A stretch of DNA of 49,732 bases from Vibrio sp. 99-8-1 (GCF_013114595.1 NZ_VTXE01000047.1:1-49732); one strand, 5' to 3'; numbered from the stretch's first letter, positions 1-8,536 are shown. Numbers and translations: made by a program. The notes: generated from the sequence alone by a model not told the origin.

Positions 1-53
1 GAGTAGGGAGTCCCGTCCACTCCGCCATTTATTCTTAGGAATAAGAAAGTAAG

Positions 54-80
54 CCTTAGCAGAAATGCTGAGGTTTTTTT
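54..80 (+). terminator. Intrinsic terminator after tRNA-like unit A
   Basis: Stem CCTTAGCA / TGCTGAGG with loop GAAA, followed by seven T. Near-identical copies follow the other units. Confidence 0.85.
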
Positions 81-86
81 CGTTTA

Positions 87-190
87 AGCGTGGTAGTTCA
101 GTTGGTTAGCCTCTTTGTTAGAGAAAGCGGCCTGTCACGCCGGGGGCCGCGCTTGTTTCCAAGGAATAGGGAGTCCCGTCCACTCCGCCA
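87..190 (+). pseudogene. tRNA-Asp(GTC)-like unit B
   Basis: The 5' end resembles a tRNA-Asp (GTGGTAGTTCAGTTGGTTAG) and the 3' end is the tRNA-Asp acceptor strand with an encoded CCA. The anticodon arm is GCGGC-CTGTCAC-GCCGG, with four of five pairs. After the D region there is an insertion, CTCTTTGTTAGAG, that folds on itself. The T arm is replaced by GCTTGTTTCCAAGG plus a spacer, so the conserved GTTCGA T-loop is absent. Only five of seven acceptor positions match. It is unlikely to be charged as a tRNA. Confidence 0.7.
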
Positions 191-213
191 TTTATTCTTA
201 GGAATAAGAAAGT

Positions 214-246
214 AAGCCTTAGCAGAGATGTTAAGGCATTTTTGTG
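214..246 (+). terminator. Degenerate terminator after unit B
   Basis: The sequence CCTTAGCAGAGATGTTAAGG followed by CATTTTT is a mutated copy of the array's terminator. The stem is weaker because TGCTGAGG has become TGTTAAGG. Confidence 0.55.
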
Positions 247-296
247 TTTTAGCGGTTATAAAAATACCAATGGTTAGTTCTATTAGAGTGGGCAGC

Positions 297-449
297 GGAG
301 CGGTAGTTCAGTTGTGCCAACAATGTTCCCGACATTGATTGGCATTCACTCCGTCCATGGAGATTCTAGTTTTTTATTAGAGAAAGCGGCCTGTCACGCC
401 GGGGGTCGCGCTTGTTTTCAAGGCGTAGGGAGTCCCGTCCACTCCGCCA
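297..449 (+). pseudogene. tRNA-Asp(GTC)-like unit C with D-loop insertion
   Basis: It starts with the authentic-looking acceptor strand GGAGCGG, which pairs at six of seven positions with CCACTCC at the 3' end. After TAGTTCAGTT there is an insertion of about 57 bases. The insertion contains an 11-pair hairpin (GCCAACAATGT / ACATTG-A-TTGGC, loop TCCCG) and a second small hairpin CTCC-GTCCAT-GGAG. The anticodon arm with GTC is intact. The T arm is replaced by the CTTG-TTTT-CAAG hairpin. It looks like a tRNA scaffold carrying extra stem-loops. Confidence 0.7.
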
Positions 450-474
450 TTTATTCTTAGGAATAAGAAAGTAA

Positions 475-502
475 ACCTTAGCAGAAATGCTGAGGTTTTT
501 TT
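475..502 (+). terminator. Intrinsic terminator after unit C
   Basis: Same CCTTAGCA-GAAA-TGCTGAGG hairpin and T-run as the first copy. Confidence 0.8.
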
Positions 503-509
503 GCATTTA

Positions 510-663
510 AGCGCGGTAGCTCAGTTGTGCCAACAATGTTCCCGACATTGATTGGCATTCACTCCGTCCATGGAGATTCTAGCCTCTTTGTTAGAGAAAG
601 TGGACTGTCACGCCGGGGATCGACCTTGTTTTCAACGAGCAGGGAGTCCCGTCCACTCCGCCA
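510..663 (+). pseudogene. tRNA-Asp(GTC)-like unit D with D-loop insertion
   Basis: This unit has the same architecture as unit C: the same inserted hairpin module after CAGTT, then the CTCTTTGTTAGAG module, the anticodon loop CTGTCAC, a changed T region (ACCTTGTTTTCAACG) and the acceptor 3' end with CCA. Substitutions in the anticodon stem (GTGGA/GCCGG) and acceptor stem weaken the fold further than in unit C. A 70-codon open frame runs through it, but it simply translates the repeat and is not called as a gene. Confidence 0.65.
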
Positions 664-690
664 TTTATTCTTAGGAATAAGAACAGTAAG

Positions 691-717
691 CCTTAGCAGA
701 AATGCTGAGGTTTTTTA
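691..717 (+). terminator. Intrinsic terminator after unit D
   Basis: Same hairpin with six T. It marks the end of the array. Confidence 0.8.
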
Positions 718-1381
718 TGTCTGTAAGATTGCCACCTGAGTCCTTTCTTCGTCATAGCGGCAAGTAGTGTATCCATATGCGTGGTCGTTCATCACGCTGA
801 GATCATGGTTGTGATGCCAAGAGTCTTATGTCTCACTTAATTGGTCACTAATGCTAAATAGCAGTAAGTATGATGAGATGTTGCAAAGATAGCTTTAAGT
901 AGCATAGGGAGCTTTACAGCGATGCTTACAGTCCATATTTAGCATTCTGGCAGAGTTTTCCTCAATTTTTCTACACGTCCTATCTCTGCCTATTGAGAGC
1001 TCTTTTGCCGACATGCATAGCTAATCTTTTGCCTAGCTTTAATTAGGCTTCAAAACACCTAGAGTGTTGGCTCCCTGAGATTATTTCGAAACTCGTATAG
1101 AAACCATTAAGAAAAATTCGTCAATTAGAAAGCTGTCAATAAAGTAAAAATAAGGAAAGTCTATTTACAGAGGCAGGAATGACTAGAATAATTTACGCAA
1201 TCGATTATATTGTTCTGTTTTGTACTTTGGAATATATAAATACGTATTATTGATATTTATGTAATTATATTAATCGTGTTATTGAACTGATTTTTATCTC
1301 ATTATGTTGAGCATACTAAGTGATAAATAAATATTATTTATTGTTTAATAAATTAAAATCATATTAATTATCTAATATTCT
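718..1381. other. Gene-poor AT-rich spacer
   Basis: No convincing gene lies between the tRNA-like array and the alcohol dehydrogenase. Base composition becomes very AT-rich from about 1200. A 24-codon open frame at 1179-1253 has a purine-rich stretch upstream and a hydrophobic product, but there is no other support for it. Confidence 0.5.
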
Positions 1382-1416
1382 AAAATAAAAAAGGCACTGA
1401 TAGCCAGCGCCTTTTA
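1382..1416 (-). terminator. Terminator of yiaY-like gene
   Basis: On the minus strand a hairpin AAAAGGC...GCCTTTT, with inner CTG/CAG pairs, runs into a T-rich tract just past the alcohol dehydrogenase stop. Confidence 0.75.
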
Positions 1417-1444
1417 AATTGATGAAAGAGTGCTTAATAACTAA

Positions 1445-2593
1445 TTATAAAGCAGCTTCAAAAATTGCAGAGATCTCTTCATGTGTCGCTTGTTTCGGGT
1501 TAGTGAAACCACATGCGTCTTTTAGTGCGTTATCAGCTAGAACAGAAATATCATCTTTCTTCGCGCCTAGCTCAGCGAGTCCTGCAGGGATACCAACATC
1601 TTTAGATAGGCTAATGATAGCTTCTAAAGCGGCTTCAGCACCTTGCTCAGCTGTCATCGCTTCAACATTCACACCCATTGCTTTAGCAACGTCTTTAAGA
1701 CGCTCAGGGCATACTTGAGCGTTATAGCGTTGTACGTGCGGAAGTAGAATCGCGTTACAAACACCGTGTGGTAGGTCATAGAATCCACCTAGCTGATGCG
1801 CCATAGCGTGTACATAACCTAATGAAGCATTGTTAAATGCCATGCCCGCCATAAATTGAGCGTATGCCATTTGCTCACGAGCTTCGATGTCGTCACCGTG
1901 CTCTACTGCTTTGCGTAGGAAAGCTTGAATCAGTTCGATAGCTTTAATCGCTACAGCATCAGTTACCGGCGTTGCTGCAATAGATACATAAGCTTCAACG
2001 GCGTGCGTTAATGCATCCATACCTGTCGCTGCAGTTAGAGATGCTGGCTTGGCAAGCATTAACTCAGGATCATTTACAGAGATAAGCGGTGTAGTGTGCT
2101 TATCAACGATAGCCATCTTAATGTGACGTTCTTCATCCGTAATGATGCAGAAACGTGTCATTTCAGATGCTGTACCAGCTGTCGTATTAATAGCAATTAA
2201 TGGAAGTTGAGGCTTAGCTGATTGGTCAACACCTTCGTAATCACCAATTTTGCCACCATTAGCAGCAACTAGAGCAATACCTTTCGCACAGTCATGCGGT
2301 GAACCACCACCTAAAGAGATCACAAAATCACAGTCATTCTCTTGTAGAAGTGCTAAGCCGTTTTCTACGTTACCAATAGTTGGGTTAGGTTGAGTTCCGT
2401 CAAATACGACAGTATTAACAGTACGCTCGGTAAGAAGGTCTTGAACTTGCTTAACAATACCTATTTCATTAAGGATCTTATCAGTAACGATTAAGCCTTT
2501 TTTAAAGCCTTGCGATTGAATGCTATCAGCTGCTTCTTTTAAGCAACCAGCGCCCATTAGGTTTACCGTTGGGATGAAAAATGCACTAGTCAT
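1445..2593 (-). CDS. yiaY: Iron-containing alcohol dehydrogenase (YiaY/FucO type)
   Basis: This is a cytoplasmic NAD(P)-dependent group III alcohol dehydrogenase interconverting alcohols and aldehydes. Visible motifs are the nucleotide-binding GGGSPHD at residues 95-101 and four expected metal ligands: D193 and H197 in GMDALTHAVEAY, H262 in VHAMAH and H276 in LPHGVCN. The length of 382 residues is normal for the family. The gene stands alone with its own terminator. Similarity to E. coli YiaY is recognised by eye; the physiological substrate (ethanol, propanediol or another alcohol) cannot be read from sequence. About 350 bases of AT-rich spacer lie upstream. Confidence 0.9.
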   Translation of the reverse strand: MTSAFFIPTVNLMGAGCLKEAADSIQSQGFKKGLIVTDKILNEIGIVKQVQDLLTERTVNTVVFDGTQPNPTIGNVENGLALLQENDCDFVISLGGGSPHDCAKGIALVAANGGKIGDYEGVDQSAKPQLPLIAINTTAGTASEMTRFCIITDEERHIKMAIVDKHTTPLISVNDPELMLAKPASLTAATGMDALTHAVEAYVSIAATPVTDAVAIKAIELIQAFLRKAVEHGDDIEAREQMAYAQFMAGMAFNNASLGYVHAMAHQLGGFYDLPHGVCNAILLPHVQRYNAQVCPERLKDVAKAMGVNVEAMTAEQGAEAALEAIISLSKDVGIPAGLAELGAKKDDISVLADNALKDACGFTNPKQATHEEISAIFEAAL

Positions 2594-2890
2594 TTATATA
2601 TTCCACTCATAGTTATTAAATTCTTTAATTAGATTCGCATATCAATGTGTTTAATTAATTTGATTTAGAACAAATTTAAAAAGTAATTACTCTAATTATA
2701 AGCAATATCGTGAAGCTGATCGCTAACGAAATATGATTATAACGAAATCTGTTTAATGGGTAATTTCAATAAATGAAGATAGCAATCGCTTGACCAACAT
2801 ATTTAGTAATAACTTGATTTTGTAGTGTTTAAAAAAGAAAACGATTACGTTAAATATAAAGGACTTAACCGACTAATATAGCTTTGAAAG
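2594..2890. other. AT-rich intergenic spacer
   Basis: This stretch holds the presumed promoter region of the alcohol dehydrogenase on the minus strand. I see no gene or strong repeat here. Confidence 0.4.
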
Positions 2891-2928
2891 AGAAAAACCA
2901 AAGTCTGACGGAAATATGACTTTGGTTA
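2891..2928 (-). terminator. Terminator of the GGDEF gene
   Basis: On the minus strand a perfect 10-bp stem AACCAAAGTC / GACTTTGGTT with a 12-nt loop is followed by a T-rich tract. Confidence 0.8.
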
Positions 2929-2943
2929 TAATGGTAAGAATTG

Positions 2944-3918
2944 TTAATCACAAACCTTATTTCTGCCAGTTTGTTTTGCTCTATAAAGTGCTTTGTCAGC
3001 ACTAGAAAGCATTTTGTCATAGATTTTGTTGGGGGGGAGATCAATCCCTGCCATGCTTTTTTCGCCAAATGTTGAAATACCTATGCTGACTGTCACGGAG
3101 ATATTGCCTGCATGGACTTTCTTCTCAATACCTAATCGAACTCTTTCAGCAGCATGACGAGCTTCAGAATGATCGGTATTGAACATCAATATGGTGAACT
3201 CTTCTCCACCAAATCGTCCTAGAATGTCGCTGTCTCGAACTAAGTACTGTAGCTGTTTTGTAATGTCCAACAGTACGTTATCACCGGCTTGGTGACCTAA
3301 ACTATCGTTAATGTTTTTAAAATGGTCGACATCTACAATGGCGAGTGAAATTGGAACTTGCTCTCTGGTTGCTAACAAAACTTGCTGCTCAAATATTTCC
3401 CCAAAGGCATATCGATTAAACAGTGAGGTGAGAAAGTCGTGACGAGCCAGTTTTTCTAGTTCTCTGTTTTTTTGCTGTAGTAGAGCTTCTGTATCTTTTA
3501 ATTGAGTGATGTCATTGTGAACACCCAACATTCTCGTTGGTTTTCCGTTGCTATCTCTGATCACCATGCCTCGGCAGCGAACCCAAATATATTTCCCCTT
3601 TTTATGCTTATAGCGGACAATTTGATCGTAAGGATGATGAGGGTTTTTGCAATGCTCTTTGAAGTTGTGCATGGCTACAAGAAGATCGTCTGGGTGAATT
3701 CTCTCTCTTCGTTCTTGAATTGAACCTGTTAGTTCTTCAGGGTCATAGCCTAACAGTTGCCAGAAACTGTCACTCATCCACTCTTCTTTATAAGAGTCAA
3801 TATCACGGAAGAACAAGCCGTCTAGGCATTTAGAATGAAGAAACTCAAATATGCTGGGGTCATTGGATAATCGGTTAAAAAGTTCTAGCTCAAGTGGATG
3901 CTTAACGTCACTATCCAT
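2944..3918 (-). CDS. PAS-GGDEF diguanylate cyclase
   Basis: A 324-residue soluble protein predicted to make cyclic di-GMP from two GTP. Residues about 25-145 form a PAS domain with its C-terminal PAC part (YKHKKGKYIWVRCRG...GVHNDIT). A short linker helix follows, then a GGDEF domain from about residue 155. The active-site signature is GGEEF at 237-241, and the inhibitory I-site RDSD lies at 228-231, five residues upstream, so product feedback inhibition is expected. No membrane segment is seen, so the signal is probably cytoplasmic; the PAS ligand is unknown. The gene is monocistronic with its own terminator. Confidence 0.9.
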   Translation of the reverse strand: MDSDVKHPLELELFNRLSNDPSIFEFLHSKCLDGLFFRDIDSYKEEWMSDSFWQLLGYDPEELTGSIQERRERIHPDDLLVAMHNFKEHCKNPHHPYDQIVRYKHKKGKYIWVRCRGMVIRDSNGKPTRMLGVHNDITQLKDTEALLQQKNRELEKLARHDFLTSLFNRYAFGEIFEQQVLLATREQVPISLAIVDVDHFKNINDSLGHQAGDNVLLDITKQLQYLVRDSDILGRFGGEEFTILMFNTDHSEARHAAERVRLGIEKKVHAGNISVTVSIGISTFGEKSMAGIDLPPNKIYDKMLSSADKALYRAKQTGRNKVCD

Positions 3919-4056
3919 ACAATCATACTCTCGTTGCCATTAGTGTAACTACTATTTCATATATTAGTATTTAATCAACTATATGGAAGAAAGGATTTTA
4001 CATTACTGCACAAGATTTTGATGGCAGTGGCATTGAAGCTTGAAATGAAGGACAGT

Positions 4057-4773
4057 TTAGAGCAAAAGTATCAATTCTTCTAACCGAGTAATTTCTATAT
4101 CAGGTAAAACTTTTCCTTTGTCTGGAAAGCATGATGGTGGGTTGGTTTCATTGAGCCAGCATGCTTGCCACCCTGAGTGGATTGCCCCCTGAACATCTGA
4201 TACAGGATGATCACCAATATGAAGTATGTTACCGGAAGGAATGGCGAGTTTTTTTGCTGCCAGATCAAACATATCTGAATGCGGCTTCGCTCGTCCATCA
4301 GGCCCTGCTCTTAGTACAAACTGAAAGTAGTCTCCCAGACCAATGACATTCGCATCGACATTGCCGTTTGTAATCGCAATTAATGGCCATTTCTCTGCCA
4401 AGAGCGACATTACTTTGTGAGTTTCATCAGGAACGTCAACGTGATTTCTTAACCAAAGAGCATGTTCAATACCGTCATTAGCCGCTTGCTCGGCGTTATG
4501 CTGGCTATATCCTAGTTGTATAAGCCCAAACTCGATCTGCTTTTTCCGCCATCGAGTGACGTCGTGTCTCAGCTCAGGTTCTGATATGACAACTTGTTTC
4601 TTGAAAATTTGCCATGTTTCTAACGGTATGGATGCAGAGACTGGGTGTGTCGCGTATAACCACTTAACCATTTCACGTTCAACATATTGAATGACGGGCT
4701 TGTTGTCATAGAGAGTGTCATCGAGATCAAAGCTGAGTGCTTTGATGGTTCTTAAGTTACGATAGATATGCAT
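4057..4773 (-). CDS. yigB: HAD-family phosphatase YigB
   Basis: A haloacid dehalogenase superfamily hydrolase of 238 residues. Motif I is DLDDTLYDN near residue 16, motif II is TNGN near 136, and motif III/IV is HIGDHPVSDVQGA near 187. In E. coli the homologue follows xerC and dephosphorylates FMN and the riboflavin precursor 5-amino-6-ribitylamino-uracil phosphate; the same role is inferred here. It begins three bases after the xerC stop and is the last gene of the lptM-lysA-dapF-DUF484-xerC-yigB operon. Confidence 0.9.
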   Translation of the reverse strand: MHIYRNLRTIKALSFDLDDTLYDNKPVIQYVEREMVKWLYATHPVSASIPLETWQIFKKQVVISEPELRHDVTRWRKKQIEFGLIQLGYSQHNAEQAANDGIEHALWLRNHVDVPDETHKVMSLLAEKWPLIAITNGNVDANVIGLGDYFQFVLRAGPDGRAKPHSDMFDLAAKKLAIPSGNILHIGDHPVSDVQGAIHSGWQACWLNETNPPSCFPDKGKVLPDIEITRLEELILLL

Positions 4774-4776
4774 AAG

Positions 4777-5715
4777 CTACTCTTTGTCTGATGAGGTACG
4801 TTTTTTCGCTCTTGGGTGGGCTTTATCGTACTCTTGTGCGAGGTGCTGAAAGTTTAAGTGGGTGTACACTTGAGTCGTGGATATATTTTCGTGTCCCAAT
4901 AGCTCTTGTACTGCTCTCAGGTTGCCGCTAGATTCTAGGATGTGAGTGGCAAAGGAGTGTCTAAGTTTGTGCGGACTGATATGACTGGCGACACCCTGTT
5001 TTAATCCCCACTCCTTCATTCGCTTCTGTACGCTTCTAGCAGAAATTCTCTTACCTAGTTTGGAGATAAATAGAGCGGGGCTGTCAGTGTCCTTCAGACT
5101 TGACCTTACACGTAGCCATTTATCTAGCCAGATTTTGGCTTCTCCAGAGTAAGGCACAATGCGCTCTTTATTCCCTTTACCAATCACTCTGATGTCTCCA
5201 CGAGTTAAGTCAACATCTTGAACGTTCATTGTGATCATCTCTGTTAATCGGATACCAGTACCATACATTAGCTCCATCATTGCTCTATCGCGAATAGCTA
5301 AAGGGTTGTTTTCATCGACTTCGAGCAGCTGTCCAATTTCGTCTACATCTAAGTTTTTTGGTAATGTTTTTTGTTTTTTTGGTGGAGTCACCCCTTTGGC
5401 TGGATTGGCGGTGAGTTCACCACGAAGAATAAGAAAATCGAGAAAGCTTCGCAGAGAAGAGAGTCGCGTTGAAATGCTGCTAGGCTTAATACCTTGCCGC
5501 ATGGCTTTGCTGGTTACCTGACGTACCCAAGCCGTATCGACCTCTTGCCAATTTTGCAAACCGAATTGTACAAACTGGCCTGCAATGATGTCTAATTGCA
5601 GGCTATAGTTTTGTATGGTGTGAGGGCTAAGCCCTCTTTCGTTTCGGAGGTATTGATAAAATCGAGTTAACGGCTCGGTAAACGAGTTAGGCAGAGGTTG
5701 TTTGGTTGATGACAT
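4777..5715 (-). CDS. xerC: Tyrosine recombinase XerC
   Basis: With XerD it resolves chromosome dimers at the dif site during division. I start it at 5715 (312 residues), because GAGGA sits eight bases upstream and the longer open frame adds 45 residues unrelated to the family. An N-terminal SAM-like DNA-binding domain covers residues about 10-100. The catalytic set is visible: R156 (GTGIR), K180, H249 and R252 (HKLRH), H275 (GHENIS) and the nucleophile Y284 (QVYTH). The start lies inside the end of the DUF484 gene (29-bp overlap), suggesting translational coupling. Confidence 0.95.
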   Translation of the reverse strand: MSSTKQPLPNSFTEPLTRFYQYLRNERGLSPHTIQNYSLQLDIIAGQFVQFGLQNWQEVDTAWVRQVTSKAMRQGIKPSSISTRLSSLRSFLDFLILRGELTANPAKGVTPPKKQKTLPKNLDVDEIGQLLEVDENNPLAIRDRAMMELMYGTGIRLTEMITMNVQDVDLTRGDIRVIGKGNKERIVPYSGEAKIWLDKWLRVRSSLKDTDSPALFISKLGKRISARSVQKRMKEWGLKQGVASHISPHKLRHSFATHILESSGNLRAVQELLGHENISTTQVYTHLNFQHLAQEYDKAHPRAKKRTSSDKE

Positions 5716-6394
5716 GCTGATATTCCTCGGTGTTCCACTGTAGCGTACTGACCAAGTGTGAAACCACAAGGGCCAAATGTCGCAAGAACAGAGTATCCAT
5801 TGCTGGTTGGAAATGACCGCCATCTTCGCTAGAAAAAGCAATGATCCCAAGAGGAGTGGATTGAGAGAGAGGCAGAATTACGTATGATCCAAGTTCAGTC
5901 GTGGTTTCTTGGCCAAACAATAATTCCCTATCCTGTCTCTTCAGACGTCCAAGATACGCATCTTTACCGTTAAAATGATTCGTCGCAAAACGTTGCCAGT
6001 TCTCATGACTCATTGAATATCTTGGGTTTTGAGAGCCAATGAGTTTCACATGGGATTTTAAAGATAGCTGGTTAGCACTCTTTTCGATACATTCGATGAC
6101 CTGTTGAACAGATTGGCATTTCAGTACTTTTTCTTGTAATCCCATAAACTGATGAAAGGTCTGGTCGTTATTCGCGGCAATAGACATGAGATCAGTGATC
6201 TCCTCTTCCAGCTCACCAATACGTTGTCGTTGCCTTTTTATTTGCAGTTCTACCAAAGAGAAAGCCCCTTGCTCTCTTGTAGGAAGAGCAAGTTGGTCAA
6301 CCAAATCCCGTCGTTCTTGAAAAAAATCGGGAAAATCGCGAAGGTACTGTGCAACGACTTCAGCGGTCAAATTATCCGCTTCAAACTGAGACAA
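5687..6394 (-). CDS. DUF484 family protein (YigA-like)
   Basis: A 235-residue protein of the DUF484 family, found between dapF and xerC across gammaproteobacteria. The N-terminus (AEVVAQYLRDFPDFF) and a central coiled-coil stretch around residues 50-75 are typical. The C-terminal half looks GAF-like. Function is unknown; the conserved link with xerC is the only clue. It appears to use a TTG start, supported by AAGGA nearby. It overlaps xerC by 29 bases and follows dapF by 30. Confidence 0.85.
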   Translation of the reverse strand: MSQFEADNLTAEVVAQYLRDFPDFFQERRDLVDQLALPTREQGAFSLVELQIKRQRQRIGELEEEITDLMSIAANNDQTFHQFMGLQEKVLKCQSVQQVIECIEKSANQLSLKSHVKLIGSQNPRYSMSHENWQRFATNHFNGKDAYLGRLKRQDRELLFGQETTTELGSYVILPLSQSTPLGIIAFSSEDGGHFQPAMDTLFLRHLALVVSHLVSTLQWNTEEYQHVINQTTSA

Positions 6395-6424
6395 AATTTA
6401 TCCTTATTATTTTAATTAGAGGAT

Positions 6425-7255
6425 CTAACATGATAATTGGCCGTCGAAAACATGAGTCGCAGGGCCTGTCATATAAAGGCTTGAACCCGGCCCTTGCCAG
6501 TGAATGGTAAGATCACCACCAGGTAAGTGAACAGTGACTTTGTCATCCAATAAGCCTTGAACGACTCCTACTGCGACGGCTGCGCATGCACCACTACCGC
6601 ATGCTTGAGTTTCTCCTGCCCCACGTTCGTATACGCGCAGGTTAATCTCATTGCGACTAATTACTTGCATAAAACCCGCATTAACACGTTCTGGGAATCG
6701 TTCGTGAGATTCTAACATTGGTCCTAGTGTGGCCACATCCGCTGTATTAATCTCATCCACAACAGTGACAACATGAGGATTACCCATACTGGCAGCACCA
6801 CAAAATAGAGTTTGGTCTTGTGTTCGTAGAATGTAGGTTTTTTCTTTCTGTTTTGCTCTAAACGGTATTTTTCCGGGTTCAAACTCCGGCTCACCCATAT
6901 TGACAGTGACCAGCTCATCATCCTCCAGCTTTAATACCATCTTGCCTTTTTTGGTGCTGACATTAATGCTGAACTTGTTGGTTAGCCCTTTCATTTTCAC
7001 AAAGCGTGCAAAACAGCGTGCACCATTGCCACACTGTTCTACCTCGCTACCATCCGCATTGAAGATACGATAATGAAAATCTGAATCTGGGTCATAAGGT
7101 GCTTCAACAATCAGTAATTGATCGAAGCCCACACCGGTATGGCGGTTAGACAGCCGGCGAATGAGATCGGGTGAGAAGAAGATATTTTGGGTAATGCAAT
7201 CGACCACCATAAAATCATTACCCAAACCGTGCATTTTTGAAAAATGGAAATGCAT
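6425..7255 (-). CDS. dapF: Diaminopimelate epimerase
   Basis: It converts LL- to meso-diaminopimelate for lysine and peptidoglycan synthesis, without PLP, using two cysteines. Both are visible: C75 in EQCGNGARC and C219 in TQACGSGAC. The length of 276 residues matches the family. It lies nine bases downstream of lysA, whose product uses meso-diaminopimelate, so successive pathway steps are co-transcribed. Confidence 0.97.
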   Translation of the reverse strand: MHFHFSKMHGLGNDFMVVDCITQNIFFSPDLIRRLSNRHTGVGFDQLLIVEAPYDPDSDFHYRIFNADGSEVEQCGNGARCFARFVKMKGLTNKFSINVSTKKGKMVLKLEDDELVTVNMGEPEFEPGKIPFRAKQKEKTYILRTQDQTLFCGAASMGNPHVVTVVDEINTADVATLGPMLESHERFPERVNAGFMQVISRNEINLRVYERGAGETQACGSGACAAVAVGVVQGLLDDKVTVHLPGGDLTIHWQGPGSSLYMTGPATHVFDGQLSC

Positions 7256-7264
7256 ACTCTTTAG

Positions 7265-8518
7265 TTACTCCGGTAAAATCTGTTCATGGCGCCATAGATC
7301 GGCCAATTCTTCTCTTTGACGAACAAGGTACGCCTTATCGCCATCAACCATGACTTCTGCAGCGCGGCATCTTGCGTTGTAGTTTGATGCCATAGCAAAG
7401 CTGTATGCTCCTGCTGATCTTACGGCAAGTAGGTCATTTTCATCAATCAATAACGTTCTATCTTTCCCTAAGAAATCTGCGGTTTCACAAACGGGTCCCA
7501 CAATATCATATGTGGTGGTTTCACCTTCTCTAGGTACGACAGGAACAATATCTTGCCACGCAGAGTAGAGTGCCGGGCGCATTAAGTCATTCATCGCAGC
7601 ATCTACAATGGCAAAGTTTTTATGTTCAGTATGTTTTAGGTACTCAACTTTGGTCAGTAATATGCCAGCATTAGCAGAAATTGCACGTCCCGGTTCAAAT
7701 ACCAGCTCAATTTCTGGATGATTAGCTAAACGAGAAAGCAGTGCTTTTGCATAATCTGATGGCTGAGGTGGAAGTTCATCACGATAAACCACGCCTAATC
7801 CACCACCCACATCAAGGTGTTTAATTTTAATGCCTTCAGCAATGAGTTGATCTATTAATGCTAACAATCGATCCGTAGCATCAATGAACGGTTCTATGTC
7901 GGTCAGTTGAGAGCCGATGTGACAATCAATGCCTTGAACATCTAGATGGTCCAGCCCATTCGCGTAGCGGTAAACGTCAATAGCGTGATCAAAGGCAATA
8001 CCAAACTTGTTATCACGCAACCCAGTGGAGATATATGGGTGAGTTTTAGCGTCTACATCTGGATTGATTCTTAGCGAAATTGGCGCGACAACGTTCATCT
8101 CTTTTGCGACTTGATTTAAACGTTTTAACTCGGGTTCGGATTCGACATTAAAACACTTAATATTCAGCTCTAGAGCACGTTTCATCTCTTTTGCTGTTTT
8201 ACCAACACCAGAAAAAACAATCTTACTTGCATCACCACCGGCTTGAATTACACGTTCAAGCTCTCCGACTGAAACAATATCGAAGCCGGAACCAAGTCGT
8301 GCCAATGTATTGAGCACACCTAGGTTAGAGTTAGCTTTCACCGCATAGCATACAAGGTGCGGATGAGCACCAACCGCGTTGTCAAAAGCGTTCCAATGTC
8401 TTTCTAGTGTTGCGCGTGAATAGACATAAAGTGGTGTGCCAAATTGTTGTTCTAGCTCAATGAGAGAGACATTTTCGGCCCATAATTGGCCATCATCCTG
8501 ATAGTTAAAATAATCCAA
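7265..8518 (-). CDS. lysA: Diaminopimelate decarboxylase
   Basis: A PLP-dependent fold-III decarboxylase making L-lysine from meso-diaminopimelate. The PLP lysine is K61 in CYAVKANSN; the phosphate-binding HLDVGGGLG and the C-terminal GPVCETADFL (substrate-binding Cys-Glu) are present. Length is 417 residues. The start appears to be TTG at 8518, preceded by AGGGAA seven bases upstream, giving the usual MDYFNYQ N-terminus. It sits 18 bases after lptM in the operon. Confidence 0.96.
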   Translation of the reverse strand: MDYFNYQDDGQLWAENVSLIELEQQFGTPLYVYSRATLERHWNAFDNAVGAHPHLVCYAVKANSNLGVLNTLARLGSGFDIVSVGELERVIQAGGDASKIVFSGVGKTAKEMKRALELNIKCFNVESEPELKRLNQVAKEMNVVAPISLRINPDVDAKTHPYISTGLRDNKFGIAFDHAIDVYRYANGLDHLDVQGIDCHIGSQLTDIEPFIDATDRLLALIDQLIAEGIKIKHLDVGGGLGVVYRDELPPQPSDYAKALLSRLANHPEIELVFEPGRAISANAGILLTKVEYLKHTEHKNFAIVDAAMNDLMRPALYSAWQDIVPVVPREGETTTYDIVGPVCETADFLGKDRTLLIDENDLLAVRSAGAYSFAMASNYNARCRAAEVMVDGDKAYLVRQREELADLWRHEQILPE

Positions 8519-8536
8519 TTTTGTATTCCCTAAAAA

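Larger units (their letters stand above)
1..720 (+). repeat. Tandem array of degenerate tRNA-Asp-like units
   Basis: At least four related units lie head to tail. Their CCA ends fall at 27, 190, 449 and 663. Each ends with the same 3' block (TCCCGTCCACTCCGCCA), then a short AT-rich hairpin (TTATTC/GAATAA) and an intrinsic terminator. The three units that are complete in the window keep a tRNA 5' end (GGTAGTTCAG or GGTAGCTCAG) and an anticodon loop CTGTCAC, so anticodon GTC (Asp). The D- and T-arm regions are replaced by inserted hairpins, so none folds as a normal tRNA. A fainter remnant (GGTTAG...TTAGAG...GGGCAG) lies at about 271-293 between the second and third complete copies. The position fits the tail of an rRNA operon ending in tRNA-Asp, but that operon is not in the window. 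Confidence 0.8.

Noticed and set aside
527..739. 70-codon open frame in the tRNA-like array
   Set aside because: It only translates the repeated hairpin modules and tRNA-like sequence; no separate coding evidence.
1179..1253. 24-codon hydrophobic small open frame with a purine-rich stretch upstream
   Set aside because: Too short and in AT-rich spacer; no conserved feature or neighbour supports it.
2865..3068. Short minus-strand open frame overlapping the GGDEF gene end
   Set aside because: Shadow of the cyclase gene in another frame.
5716..5850. 45-residue N-terminal extension of XerC
   Set aside because: Not typical of XerC, and a good ribosome site precedes the internal ATG at 5715.
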